Of a stretch of 64,000 nucleotides of DNA, positions 1 through 7,698 are shown one piece after another (the stretch's first letter is position 1; each line of letters starts with the position of its first letter). The translations under genes were made by a program, and so were the position numbers. The notes under the pieces are model-generated. The model did not search any database and was not told the origin of the DNA. It saw nothing but the letters and a program-made list of their open reading frames with translations. The stretch is from positions 1 through 64,000 of the forward strand of contig NZ_QOWC01000013.1 in the NCBI RefSeq assembly GCF_003574465.1, read 5' to 3'. The stretch comes from Methylobacterium crusticola. Lineage in GTDB: Bacteria; Pseudomonadota; Alphaproteobacteria; Rhizobiales; Beijerinckiaceae.

Positions 1-155
1 CCGGCGCGGGCGCGCCCGACGCCGCGCCGGCGCGCGCGGCGGAGCCGGGGCGGGGGAGCGGGACCCGGCCCGTGGCCGCGCCCGCGAGTCTCGCGGACGA
101 CGGCGAGGCGCTGGTCGCCGTGATGTGCGACGAGGAGCGGCTCGCCCGGCCCTGA
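1..155 (+). CDS. C-terminal fragment of an unidentified protein (cut by left edge)
   Basis: A frame is open from the left edge to a TGA at 153-155. It encodes about 50 residues of Ala/Pro/Gly/Arg-rich sequence and ends in an acidic stretch (DDGEALVAVMCDEERLARP). The last 28 codons look protein-like, while the earlier part is low complexity. No domain is recognisable. In DNA this GC-rich, open frames arise easily, so this is either a real C-terminus whose body lies outside the window or noise. It converges with the minus-strand reductase whose stop codon lies 5 bases away. Confidence 0.35.
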   Translation, partial: GAGAPDAAPARAAEPGRGSGTRPVAAPASLADDGEALVAVMCDEERLARP

Positions 156-159
156 CGCG

Positions 160-738
160 TCAGTAGGGCGTGCCGGCCCGGCGCTTCTCGCCCAGGGCCT
201 CGGCGTACCAGGTCAGCTCGTCGAGGAAGCGGCCGGCCTGCCGGTCGAGCCAGGGCTGGGCCGGGCGGCCCTCCTCGTCGAGGGTCTCCTCGACCTCGGG
301 GATCGGCAGGAGCGAGGGGATGCTCGGGGTGCCGAGCTCCGCCAGCATGGCGCGGAGCTGCATGGCGGCCCGCACGCCGCCGTAGCGGCCGGCCGAGTAG
401 CAGACGATGGCCGATGGGCGCCAGAAATACTCCTCGAGGAAGTGGTCGAGGGTGTTCGACAGGGCCGGCGGGATGCTGTGGTTGTACTCGGCCGAGACGA
501 CCACGAAGGCGTCGGCCCGCCGCAGGAGCCCGGCCAGCTGCTCCAGCACCTCCGGCGCCTCGCCCGGCGGGTACTCCTTGTACATCCGCTCGAGGAGCGG
601 CAGCCCGAGCCCGGCGGGATCGATGAGCGGCGCCTCGTGGCCGCGGGACCGGAGGGCCGCGACGACGTAGCGGGCGGCGCGCAGGCCGCTGCGCCCCTGC
701 CGCACCGAGCCCAGGATGACGGGGATCACGAGCGCCAT
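160..738 (-). CDS. NAD(P)H-dependent FMN reductase
   Basis: The 192-residue protein has the flavodoxin-like fold of the NADPH-dependent FMN reductase family (SsuE / chromate-reductase type). It starts with a beta strand followed by the FMN phosphate loop GSVRQGRSG (residues 10-18), and the second flavin-contact motif SAEYNHSIP lies at residues 82-90. Length is normal for the family. The ATG at 738 is preceded by GGAGG seven bases upstream. It lies 118 bases beyond dctM, past a possible terminator, so it may be a separate unit. The family reduces FMN or quinones with NAD(P)H. It could feed reduced flavin to the luciferase-like monooxygenases at 31780 and 44652, but their distance makes that speculative. 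Confidence 0.88.
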   Translation of the reverse strand: MALVIPVILGSVRQGRSGLRAARYVVAALRSRGHEAPLIDPAGLGLPLLERMYKEYPPGEAPEVLEQLAGLLRRADAFVVVSAEYNHSIPPALSNTLDHFLEEYFWRPSAIVCYSAGRYGGVRAAMQLRAMLAELGTPSIPSLLPIPEVEETLDEEGRPAQPWLDRQAGRFLDELTWYAEALGEKRRAGTPY

Positions 739-798
739 GGCGAAACCTCCGGCCGCGCGGGGACGCCGCCAGGATAGCCGAGACGGCCGGCCCCGTCA

Positions 799-829
799 GC
801 CGGAGCCGCCCGGACGGGGAGCCTCCGGC
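799..829 (-). terminator. Possible stem-loop terminator after dctM
   Basis: Seven-base arms (GCCGGAG at 799-805 and CTCCGGC at 823-829) enclose a 17-base GC-rich loop, 27 bases past the dctM stop. There is no T tract, so intrinsic termination is uncertain; it may only separate dctM from the FMN reductase. Confidence 0.3.
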
Positions 830-855
830 CCCGGCGGAGCGGACCGCGACGGCGC

Positions 856-2181
856 TCACATCATCCCGAGCATCCGCGGCAGCCAGAGCGAGATCGCCGG
901 CACGTAGGTGACCACGACGAGGAAGATCAGCATGGTGAGGAGCCACGGCCAGACCGCGATGGTCAGCTCCGTGATGCCCATCCGGGTGATGCCCGAGGCG
1001 ACGTAGAGGTTCAGCCCCACGGGCGGGTGGCACATGCCGACCTCCATGTTGACCACGATCAGGATGCCGAAATGCACCGGGTCGATGCCGAGCTTGGCGG
1101 CGATGGGGAACAGGATCGGCGCCATGATCAGCACGATGGAGGACGGCTCCATCACGTTGCCGGCGAGGAGGAGCAGCAGGTTGACGATGAGCAGGAACAC
1201 CACCCAGTTGAGGCCGGCGCCGGTGATCCAGCTCGCCATCGTCTGCGGGATCTGCTCGCTCGTCATCAGGAACGAGAACAGCACCGCGTTGGTGATGATG
1301 TAGAGCAGCATCGCGCTCATGTTGGCGGAGTCGAGCAGGACCCGCGGCACGTCGCGCAAGGTCAGGTCCCGGTAGACGAACACCGCGATCACGAAGGCGT
1401 AGACGGCGCTCACCGCCGCCGCCTCGGTGGGCGTGAAGGCCCCGGAGTAGATGCCGCCCAGCACCAGCACGATCAGCAGCAGGCCCCAGACCGACTTGCG
1501 GAACGCGACCCAGCGCTCGCGCCAGCTCGCCCGGGGCATGCGCGGATAGTCGTTCCTGCGCGCCCGGTACCAGGTGGTGAGGCCGAGGAGCGTCGCCAGC
1601 ATCAGGCCCGGCACCACGCCGGCGACGAACAGGGTCGAGATCGAGGCCGAGGAGACCCGCTGCCCCTGCGGCCCGAACACCACCGCGCCGCTCGTGGCGA
1701 CCGAGTACATCACCATCACGATCGAGGGCGGGATCAGGATCCCGAGCGCCCCCGAGGTGGTGATGACGCCGGCGCCGAAGCGCTTGGGGAAGCCCTGCGC
1801 CACCATGGCGGGCAGGATGATCGAGCCGATCGCCACCACGGTGGCGGGGCTCGAGCCCGAGATCGCCGCGAACAGCGCGCAGGCCAGCACGCCGGCGAGC
1901 CCCAGCCCCCCGTGCCAGTGGCCGACCATGGAGGTGGCGAAGTTGATCATCCGGCGGGCGACGCCGCCATGGGTGAGGAAGTTGCCCGACAGGATGAAGA
2001 ACGGGATCGCCATGATCTCGAAGTTCTCGATCCCGGTGAACAGCTTCAGGGCCACCGCCTCGATCGGCACGCTCGTCAGGGTGAACAGGAAGGTGAGGAC
2101 CGACAGGCCGAGGGCGATCGAGATCGGCATGCCGGTGAGCATGAGGGCGATCAGGAGCCCGAAGATGATGGCGGCGTTCAC
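856..2181 (-). CDS. dctM: TRAP transporter large permease DctM
   Basis: The 441-residue polytopic membrane protein is the DctM subunit of a TRAP transporter, the Na+-coupled channel that moves the substrate delivered by DctP. Family signatures are visible: an N-terminal hydrophobic pair with GMPISIALGLS, the segment FEIMAIPFFILSGN, and SGSSPATVVAIGSIILPAM, followed by repeated long hydrophobic helices to the C-terminus. The start is a GTG at 2181 whose first four bases (GTGA) overlap the dctQ stop, implying translational coupling. A longer upstream frame merely reads through dctQ out of frame. It is the last gene of the CoA-transferase / acyl-CoA dehydrogenase / hydratase / TRAP operon. Confidence 0.95.
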   Translation of the reverse strand: MNAAIIFGLLIALMLTGMPISIALGLSVLTFLFTLTSVPIEAVALKLFTGIENFEIMAIPFFILSGNFLTHGGVARRMINFATSMVGHWHGGLGLAGVLACALFAAISGSSPATVVAIGSIILPAMVAQGFPKRFGAGVITTSGALGILIPPSIVMVMYSVATSGAVVFGPQGQRVSSASISTLFVAGVVPGLMLATLLGLTTWYRARRNDYPRMPRASWRERWVAFRKSVWGLLLIVLVLGGIYSGAFTPTEAAAVSAVYAFVIAVFVYRDLTLRDVPRVLLDSANMSAMLLYIITNAVLFSFLMTSEQIPQTMASWITGAGLNWVVFLLIVNLLLLLAGNVMEPSSIVLIMAPILFPIAAKLGIDPVHFGILIVVNMEVGMCHPPVGLNLYVASGITRMGITELTIAVWPWLLTMLIFLVVVTYVPAISLWLPRMLGMM

Positions 2182-2777
2182 GGCCGCGCTCCGTCGGCGC
2201 GCGCCTCGGCCGCGAGGTCGCGGGCCGCCTGGGGCGACTCGACGACGCCCTCGACGTGGCCCGGATCGTGGTGGGGCAGCACCCCGTCGCGCCAGAAGCC
2301 CCAGGCCACCTGGAGGAAGCGGAAGCACATCAGGTAGGAGCCGAGGGGGATCGCCAGGTAGACGATCCAGCTCGGGATCTCGAGGTCCGGCGAGGTCTGG
2401 TCGGTGTCGACGAGCCCGTAGACGAACCGCGCCCCCATGGTGCCGACGATCCCGGTGAACAGGGCGCCGCAGAGGAGCCCGAACAGCACGACCTTCCGGC
2501 GCAGGCCCGGCCGCAGCTGGTTGACCACGACGTCCACGCCGACGTGGATGCCGGTGCGCACGCCGTAGGCCGCGCCGAACTTCGCCATCCAGACGAACAT
2601 GTAGATGCACAGCTCCTGGGCCCAGGAGAGGTGGATGGCCGCCGTGAGCGGATAGAGCGCCGGGATGCCCGAGGCGTAGCGGTGCACCACCGCGACGAAG
2701 ATCAGGAGCGTCGCGGCCGCCATCAGGCTCGCGATCAGGATTTCCTCGAGCCGGTCGAGGATGCGGAGGGCAGGCAT
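2178..2777 (-). CDS. dctQ: TRAP transporter small permease DctQ
   Basis: The 199-residue protein has four hydrophobic segments typical of DctQ. The motif W(A/V)QELCIYMFVWMAKFG after the second segment resembles the conserved WAxE...W region of the family, and R/T-GIHVGVDVVV follows. The C-terminus is hydrophilic. DctQ pairs with DctM in the inner membrane. The stop overlaps the dctM start by four bases. It lies 102 bases downstream of dctP, with a perfect hairpin in the gap. The start at 2777 gives a normal family length. Confidence 0.93.
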   Translation of the reverse strand: MPALRILDRLEEILIASLMAAATLLIFVAVVHRYASGIPALYPLTAAIHLSWAQELCIYMFVWMAKFGAAYGVRTGIHVGVDVVVNQLRPGLRRKVVLFGLLCGALFTGIVGTMGARFVYGLVDTDQTSPDLEIPSWIVYLAIPLGSYLMCFRFLQVAWGFWRDGVLPHHDPGHVEGVVESPQAARDLAAEARADGARP

Positions 2778-2812
2778 GGGGCCTCGTCGGAGCGGTGGCG
2801 AGGCGCGCGCGT

Positions 2813-2835
2813 CCCTCTCCCGTGCCGGGAGAGGG
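2813..2835 (-). promoter_or_regulatory. Perfect hairpin between dctP and dctQ
   Basis: Ten-base perfect arms (CCCTCTCCCG at 2813-2822 and CGGGAGAGGG at 2826-2835) flank a TGC loop in the 102-base gap between dctP and dctQM. Such intercistronic hairpins commonly give a higher level of binding-protein mRNA than of membrane subunits, by 3'-end protection or partial termination. It could instead be a copy of a dispersed palindromic repeat; no second copy was noticed in this window. Confidence 0.6.
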
Positions 2836-2879
2836 CGCGGCCGCCCGCCAGGGAAGCGTCGGCGTCGCGCGGCGACACC

Positions 2880-3908
2880 CTACTGCGTGGCGCCCTTCGC
2901 CTCGCGCTGGAACTCCTCGATCACGTCCTTGCCGACGCGCTTGCTCATCTCGGCCGTGACGGGCTCGAGGGCGGCCTTCCAGGCGGCCTTCTCGTCGGGC
3001 GTGAGCTCCAGGAAGGTGATGCGGCCCGACTTCCTCATCTCGTCGAGGGCCTCGGCGTTGTCCCGGCTCGCCGCCTCGTTGGCGAAGGCCGTCGCCTCCC
3101 GCATGGCCTTCTCGAGCTCGCCCCGGACCTCCGCCGGCAACCCGTCCCAGAACTTCTTGTTGGTGATCACCGCGTAGCCGATGTAGCCGTGATCCGAGAA
3201 GGTCAGGTACTTCTGAACCTCGTGGTGCTTCTGGGTGAACATGTTCGAGGGCGTGTTCTCCGAGCCGTCGACCACGCCGGTCTGCATGCCCTGGTAGACT
3301 TCCGAGAAGGCCATGACCTGCGGGATGGCGCCGAGGGCGCGGAACTGCGCCTCCAGCACCTTGGAGGACTGGATGCGCATCTTGAGGCCGCGGAACTCCG
3401 CCGGCATCCGCAGCGGCTTGTTGGCGCTCATCACCTTGAAGCCGTTGTCCCAGTAGGCGAGGCCGGTGATGCCCTTCGATTCGAGCTTGGCGAATAGGCG
3501 CCGGCCCAGTGCGCCCTCGGTCACCCGGCGCAGGGCCGCCTTGTCGGGCAGGATGTAGGGCAGGTCGAAGACCTCGAATTCCTTCGCGCCGAGCGGGCCG
3601 AACTTCGCGAGCGACGGCGCCAGCATCTGCACGGCGCCGAGCTGGAGCGCCTCGACCTCCTCCTTGTCCTTGAAGAGCTGTGAGTTCGGGTAGACCTCGA
3701 TCTTGACGCGGCCTTTGGTGTACGTCTCGGCCAGCTCCTTGAATTTGTCGGCGCCGCGTCCCTTGGGCGTGTCGGGCGCGACCACGTGGCTGAACTTGAT
3801 CAGGATCGGCGCCTGGGCGAGGGCTGCGCCGCCGAGGAGCAGGAGCGCGGCGCCCGCGCCGAGCGCGCGCCGGGTGAGTGCCCGGACGGCACGGGGGGGA
3901 GGGGTCAT
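2880..3908 (-). CDS. dctP: TRAP transporter substrate-binding protein DctP
   Basis: The 342-residue periplasmic binding protein has an N-terminal signal peptide (positively charged start, hydrophobic GAGAALLLLGGAALAQA). The DctP fold follows: IKFSHVVAPDTPKG at the start of the mature protein, KMRIQSSKVLEAQFRALGA containing the Arg that typically binds a substrate carboxylate (R in MRIQ), and the segment VVDGSENTPSNMF. The ATG at 3908 is preceded by GAGGAG. It captures an organic acid for DctQM. Encoded directly after three CoA-linked catabolic genes, it probably imports their substrate. The exact ligand cannot be read from the sequence. Confidence 0.94.
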   Translation of the reverse strand: MTPPPRAVRALTRRALGAGAALLLLGGAALAQAPILIKFSHVVAPDTPKGRGADKFKELAETYTKGRVKIEVYPNSQLFKDKEEVEALQLGAVQMLAPSLAKFGPLGAKEFEVFDLPYILPDKAALRRVTEGALGRRLFAKLESKGITGLAYWDNGFKVMSANKPLRMPAEFRGLKMRIQSSKVLEAQFRALGAIPQVMAFSEVYQGMQTGVVDGSENTPSNMFTQKHHEVQKYLTFSDHGYIGYAVITNKKFWDGLPAEVRGELEKAMREATAFANEAASRDNAEALDEMRKSGRITFLELTPDEKAAWKAALEPVTAEMSKRVGKDVIEEFQREAKGATQ

Positions 3909-3988
3909 GGCGTCTCCTCGTCGTCGTTCTTCGTGTTCTCGCCCGGGACCCTGACAGCCCGGGCCGCGCGGGGCAATGCGACGATCGC

Positions 3989-4843
3989 TCAAGCCCCCGG
4001 GCCGGACTCGCTCTCGGATTCCATGCGGACGCTCCCGGCCGCCGCGGTCCAGCCGCGAACGCCCGCCCCCGCCCGCCGGCCGGCGACCGCGAAGGTCCCG
4101 CCGTCGACCATCGGCGCGACGCCGCGGTAGCGGAACCTCGCCGGCGCCCGCCCGAGGAGGCCGGCCGCGAGGTTGAGGAGCAGGCTCGCCTGAAGGGGGC
4201 CGTGCACCACGAGGCCCGCGTAGCCCTCGACCCCGGTGGCGTAGGGCCGGTCGTAGTGGAAGCGGTGGCCGTTGAAGGTCATGGCCGAGTAGCGGAAGAG
4301 CAGCACCGGGTCGGCCGCGACCTCCCATGCCGCGTCCGGGGCCTCGGCCGGCACCGGCGTGACGGCGCCGGCCGGAGCCCCGGCCCGGCTCGCCTCCCGG
4401 TAGACGATGTCCTGCCGCTCGCGGATGGCGACGCCGCGTCCCGTCTCGTAGGCGTGCCGGACCGCGACGAAGCAGAGCGCGCCGGTGCGCCCCTCCTTCA
4501 CGCTCACGTCCGCGACGGTCTCGTGGCGCAGCACGCGGTCCCCGACCCGCAGGGGCTGGAGAATCTCGACCTCGCCGCCGGCCCACATCCGGCGTGGCAG
4601 GGGAACGGGGGGCAGGAAGCCGCCCTTCGCGGCGTGCCCGTCCGGCCCGAGGGTGTCGGCGCCCGGCGTCTCGGGCGCCAGGCACCAGTGCAGCGCCAGG
4701 GGCGCCTCGCCCTCCGGCACGGCGGCGAGGTGGGGCGCGAAGGTCGCCCGGTACTCCGCGACGAGGCGCGGCGTGACCGTGTCCTCGACGGTCCGGGTCC
4801 GGCCGATCCAGCCGCGCAGGTGCTCGACGTCGATGGCCGCCAT
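3989..4843 (-). CDS. MaoC / mesaconyl-C4-CoA hydratase-like dehydratase
   Basis: The 284-residue protein has the double hot-dog layout of the FAS1-like/HTD2 dehydratases: an N-terminal degenerate domain (residues about 1-145) and a C-terminal catalytic one with the hydratase signature FNGHRFHYDRPYA at 190-202, whose Asp/His pair is the expected catalytic dyad. Members hydrate or dehydrate 3-hydroxyacyl-CoA esters, and the closest characterised type I recall is mesaconyl-C4-CoA hydratase. GAGGG lies seven bases before the ATG, and the acyl-CoA dehydrogenase stop is only nine bases upstream, so the two are co-translated. Context (CoA-transferase, dehydrogenase, TRAP importer) supports a role in degrading a short, possibly branched dicarboxylate. 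The substrate is inferred. Confidence 0.82.
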   Translation of the reverse strand: MAAIDVEHLRGWIGRTRTVEDTVTPRLVAEYRATFAPHLAAVPEGEAPLALHWCLAPETPGADTLGPDGHAAKGGFLPPVPLPRRMWAGGEVEILQPLRVGDRVLRHETVADVSVKEGRTGALCFVAVRHAYETGRGVAIRERQDIVYREASRAGAPAGAVTPVPAEAPDAAWEVAADPVLLFRYSAMTFNGHRFHYDRPYATGVEGYAGLVVHGPLQASLLLNLAAGLLGRAPARFRYRGVAPMVDGGTFAVAGRRAGAGVRGWTAAAGSVRMESESESGPGA

Positions 4844-4852
4844 GCTGTGCCC

Positions 4853-6019
4853 TCAGTACGAGCGCGGCAGCCCGAGCACGTGCTCGGACAGGTAGGACAG
4901 GATCAGGTTCGTGGAGATCGGCGCCACCTGGTAGAGCCGCGTCTCGCGGAACTTGCGCTCGACGTCGTACTCCTCGGCGAAGCCGAAGCCGCCGTGGGTC
5001 TGGATGCAGGCATTGGCCGCCTCGAACGACGCGTCGGCCGCCAGCATCTTGGCCATGTTGGCCTCCGGCCCCGGATTGGCGCCGCCCTCGTAGAGGCGCA
5101 GGGCCTCGCGCACCATGAGCTCGGCGGCCCGCATCGCCGCGTAGGCCTTGGCGATCGGGAACTGCACGCCCTGGTTCTGGCCGATGGGCCGGCCGAACAC
5201 CCGGCGGTCGCGCGCGTAGGCGCTCGCCTTGCCGATGAACCACTTGGCGTCGCCGACGCACTCGGCGGCGATCAGGATCCGCTCGGCGTTCATGCCCGAC
5301 AGGATGTAGCGGAAGCCCCGGCCCTCCTCGCCGATCAGGTTCTCGGCCGGCACCCGCAGGTCGTCGAAGAACACCTCCGTGGTGGCGTGGTTCATCATGG
5401 TGCGGATCGGCCGGACGGTCAGGCCGCGGCCCACCGCCTCCCGCATGTCGACGAGGAGCACCGAGAGCCCGTCGGTGCGCTTCATGCCCTCGGCCTGGGG
5501 CGTGGTGCGGGCGAGGAGCAGCATCAGGTCGGAATGCTCGGCCCGGCTCGTCCAGATCTTCTGGCCGTTGACGACGTAGTGGCCGCCGTCCCGGCGCGCC
5601 GTGGTCTTGAGAGCGGAGGTGTCCGTGCCGCTCGTCGGCTCGGTGACGCCGAAGGCCTGGAGCCGCAGGGCGCCCTCGGCGATGCCCGGCAGGTAGCGCC
5701 GCTTCTGCGCCTCCGAGCCGTGCCGCAGCACCGTGCCCATCGTGTACATCTGGGCGTGGCAGGCGCCGCCGTTGCAACCGGCGCGCTGCACCTCCTCCAG
5801 CACCGCCGCGGCGGCCGAGAGCGGCAGGCCGGAGCCGCCGTACTCCTCGGGGATCAGCACCGAGAGGTAGCCCGCCTCCGTGAGCGCCGTCACGAACTCG
5901 GTGGGGTAGGCCATCTGCCGGTCGAGGGCGCGCCAGTACTCGCCCGGGAAGCGGGCGCAGAGCCTCTGCACCGCCTCGCGGATCTCCGGGTAGCTCTCGG
6001 TCTGGGTGTCGTCGGTCAT
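4853..6019 (-). CDS. Acyl-CoA dehydrogenase
   Basis: The 388-residue flavoprotein has the full acyl-CoA dehydrogenase fold: an N-terminal helical domain with IPEEYGGSGL (56-65), the middle-domain FAD/substrate motif VTEPTSGTD (125-133) and NGQKIWTSRAE, and the C-terminal helical domain with RRVFGRPIGQNQGVQFPIA and THGGFGFAEEYDVERKFRE. It oxidises an acyl-CoA to the enoyl-CoA, passing electrons to ETF. The start at 6019 was chosen because AGGAAGG precedes it; 36 further upstream codons are open but do not resemble the family. It sits between the CoA-transferase and the MaoC hydratase, a logical order: activate, desaturate, hydrate. Confidence 0.93.
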   Translation of the reverse strand: MTDDTQTESYPEIREAVQRLCARFPGEYWRALDRQMAYPTEFVTALTEAGYLSVLIPEEYGGSGLPLSAAAAVLEEVQRAGCNGGACHAQMYTMGTVLRHGSEAQKRRYLPGIAEGALRLQAFGVTEPTSGTDTSALKTTARRDGGHYVVNGQKIWTSRAEHSDLMLLLARTTPQAEGMKRTDGLSVLLVDMREAVGRGLTVRPIRTMMNHATTEVFFDDLRVPAENLIGEEGRGFRYILSGMNAERILIAAECVGDAKWFIGKASAYARDRRVFGRPIGQNQGVQFPIAKAYAAMRAAELMVREALRLYEGGANPGPEANMAKMLAADASFEAANACIQTHGGFGFAEEYDVERKFRETRLYQVAPISTNLILSYLSEHVLGLPRSY

Positions 6020-6131
6020 GGGTCTGCCTTCCTGCGGTGCCGTCCGGCCCGGGCGCGGCGGGGTGCCCCACCGCGCGCCCTTCGTGCCGCCCGCCTCCCG
6101 GTCCTCCGCGGGCCGGGCGCGCGGCACTCCG

Positions 6132-7322
6132 TCAGCCGCCGAACTCGGCGCGGATCGCGGCGTCGTGCTGGCCGATCGCCGGGACCGACCCGAGGGGGCG
6201 TGCCGTCCCGTCGATCAGCGCCGGCGGCGCGACGATGCGGGCCGGGCCGTTCGGGGTCTCGACCGTGACCCGTCGCAGGGCCGGATGGGTGACGAGGTCG
6301 GCGAGCGCGTTGACGAAGCCGTAGGCGGTGCGGGCGGCGGAGAGGCGCGCCGCCGCCTCGTCGCGGGTCAGGGCCGCGAAGGCCTCGGCCACCCGGGCGT
6401 CTACCACGGGGCGGTTGGCCACCCGGACCGTGTTCGACTCGTAGCCGGGCCGGGCGGCGAGGTCCGGCGCCTCCAGGACGCCGGCGCAGAACGCGGCCCA
6501 CTCGCGCTCGTTCTGGATCGAGATCAGCACCAGGCTGTCGTCGGCGGTGCGGAACGCCCCGTAGGGGCAGATCGACGGGTGGGCGAGCCCGACCCGCTGC
6601 GGCGCCCGGCCGGTGCCCTCGAAGTAGAGGAGCGGCACGTTCATCCAGTCGGCCATGCCGTCGAACAGGCTGACCTCGAGCCGGCTGCCCTCGCCGGTGC
6701 GCTCGCGGGCGATCAGCGCCTCGAGCACCGCGGCGTGCGCCGCCATCCCGCAGGCGATGTCGCAGACCGAGACGCCGACCCGTCCGGGGCCGGCCGGGTG
6801 GCCGGTGATCTCGGCGAGCCCGCTCTCGGCCTGCACCAGGAGGTCGTAGGCCTTCATCTGCGCGTAGGCGTGGCCCGAGCCGTAGCCCGTCACGTCGACG
6901 GTGATCAGCCGCGGGTAGCGGGCGCGCAGGTTCGGCGCGCCGAAGCCGGCCCGGGCGGCGGCGCCGGGGGCGAGGTTCTGGATGAACACGTCCGCGTCGG
7001 ACAGGATCGCGTGCAGCAGGCGGGCGTCGTCCGGATCCTTGATGTCGGCGACGAGGCTCTCCTTGCCGCGGTTGAGCCAGACGAAGTAGCTCGCGAGCCC
7101 GTTCACCGCCGCGTCGTAGCCCCGGGCGAAGTCGCCCTCCGGCCGCTCGATCTTGATCACGCGGGCGCCCGCGTCGGCGAGGCGCGAGGAGCAGTAGGGC
7201 GCCGCCACCGCCTGCTCGAGGGACAGCACGGTGATGCCGGCAAGCGGGCTCGCCTTCGGCGGCCGCGCCCCCGCGCTCCCGTGCTCGTCGGTCACCGGGC
7301 CGCGGCCCGCTTCCTGCACCAT
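6132..7322 (-). CDS. CaiB/BaiF (class III) CoA-transferase
   Basis: The 396-residue protein is a class III CoA-transferase. It has the N-terminal SLEQAVAAPYCSSRLADAGARV and IKIERPEGD segments, WLNRGKESLVADIK, and MKAYDLLVQAESG, whose Asp (residue about 160) matches the catalytic aspartate that forms the acyl anhydride. It moves CoA from a donor such as succinyl-CoA to a carboxylic acid. GGGAGGG precedes the ATG at 7322; a GTG nine codons later (7295) with AGGA upstream is an alternative start. It is the first gene of the leftward operon, 112 bases before the dehydrogenase start. The intergenic inverted repeat at 7567-7592 probably controls it. Confidence 0.92.
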   Translation of the reverse strand: MVQEAGRGPVTDEHGSAGARPPKASPLAGITVLSLEQAVAAPYCSSRLADAGARVIKIERPEGDFARGYDAAVNGLASYFVWLNRGKESLVADIKDPDDARLLHAILSDADVFIQNLAPGAAARAGFGAPNLRARYPRLITVDVTGYGSGHAYAQMKAYDLLVQAESGLAEITGHPAGPGRVGVSVCDIACGMAAHAAVLEALIARERTGEGSRLEVSLFDGMADWMNVPLLYFEGTGRAPQRVGLAHPSICPYGAFRTADDSLVLISIQNEREWAAFCAGVLEAPDLAARPGYESNTVRVANRPVVDARVAEAFAALTRDEAAARLSAARTAYGFVNALADLVTHPALRRVTVETPNGPARIVAPPALIDGTARPLGSVPAIGQHDAAIRAEFGG

Positions 7323-7545
7323 CCGGCACCCTCCCGTGCGCGGCCCCTCTTCTCGGGCGCACCCGGGCGCCGGGGGACCTCGGGCCGCCCGGGGGCGGCC
7401 GCCCTGCAAACTAGGCGGAACGGTGCGGCCGCGCCACTCCCTACCGCCGGCATCGCCTTGATGTCGCACCCTTTTTCACGTCGGACCGGAGCGTGGCCGG
7501 GCGCCCGATGCCGAGCCATGATGGCGGGCGCATGGCCCGGTGTCC

Positions 7546-7592
7546 AATATATCGTTGAGCCGTCTTCGATATGCGGGGCGTATTGCATATCG
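7546..7592 (-). promoter_or_regulatory. Operator-like inverted repeat and -10-like box in divergent promoter
   Basis: The 376-base gap between the leftward CoA-transferase operon and the rightward EF-G-like gene holds an unusually AT-rich patch. It has perfect 8-base arms CGATATGC (7567-7574) and GCATATCG (7585-7592) ten bases apart, a third half-site-like ATATCG at 7549-7554, and a leftward TATATT (7551-7546). The arrangement fits a dimeric regulator (GntR, IclR or TetR type) controlling the catabolic operon. No regulator gene is adjacent, so it would be encoded elsewhere. The rest of the gap is GC-rich with nothing recognisable. Confidence 0.55.
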
Positions 7593-7698
7593 GCCCGGCA
7601 CTCTCGGGAGCGGGCGCGGGCTCCCGCGCAGAAGACGCCTGGACCGAACCCGGGGCCGGTGCTTAACTCACGGCAACCACTAAGGGTGGAGACGTCAC

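Noticed and set aside
1027-2337. A 436-codon rightward frame opposite dctM/dctQ, rich in His, Asp and Arg
   Set aside because: It is the complement of well-supported TRAP genes, its composition follows from GC-rich third positions, and it has no recognisable domain.
2880-6071. A 1063-codon leftward frame spanning dctP, the hydratase and the dehydrogenase
   Set aside because: Only its last 343 codons are a real protein (DctP); the rest is an Arg/Gly-rich out-of-frame reading of two genes that have clear frames of their own.
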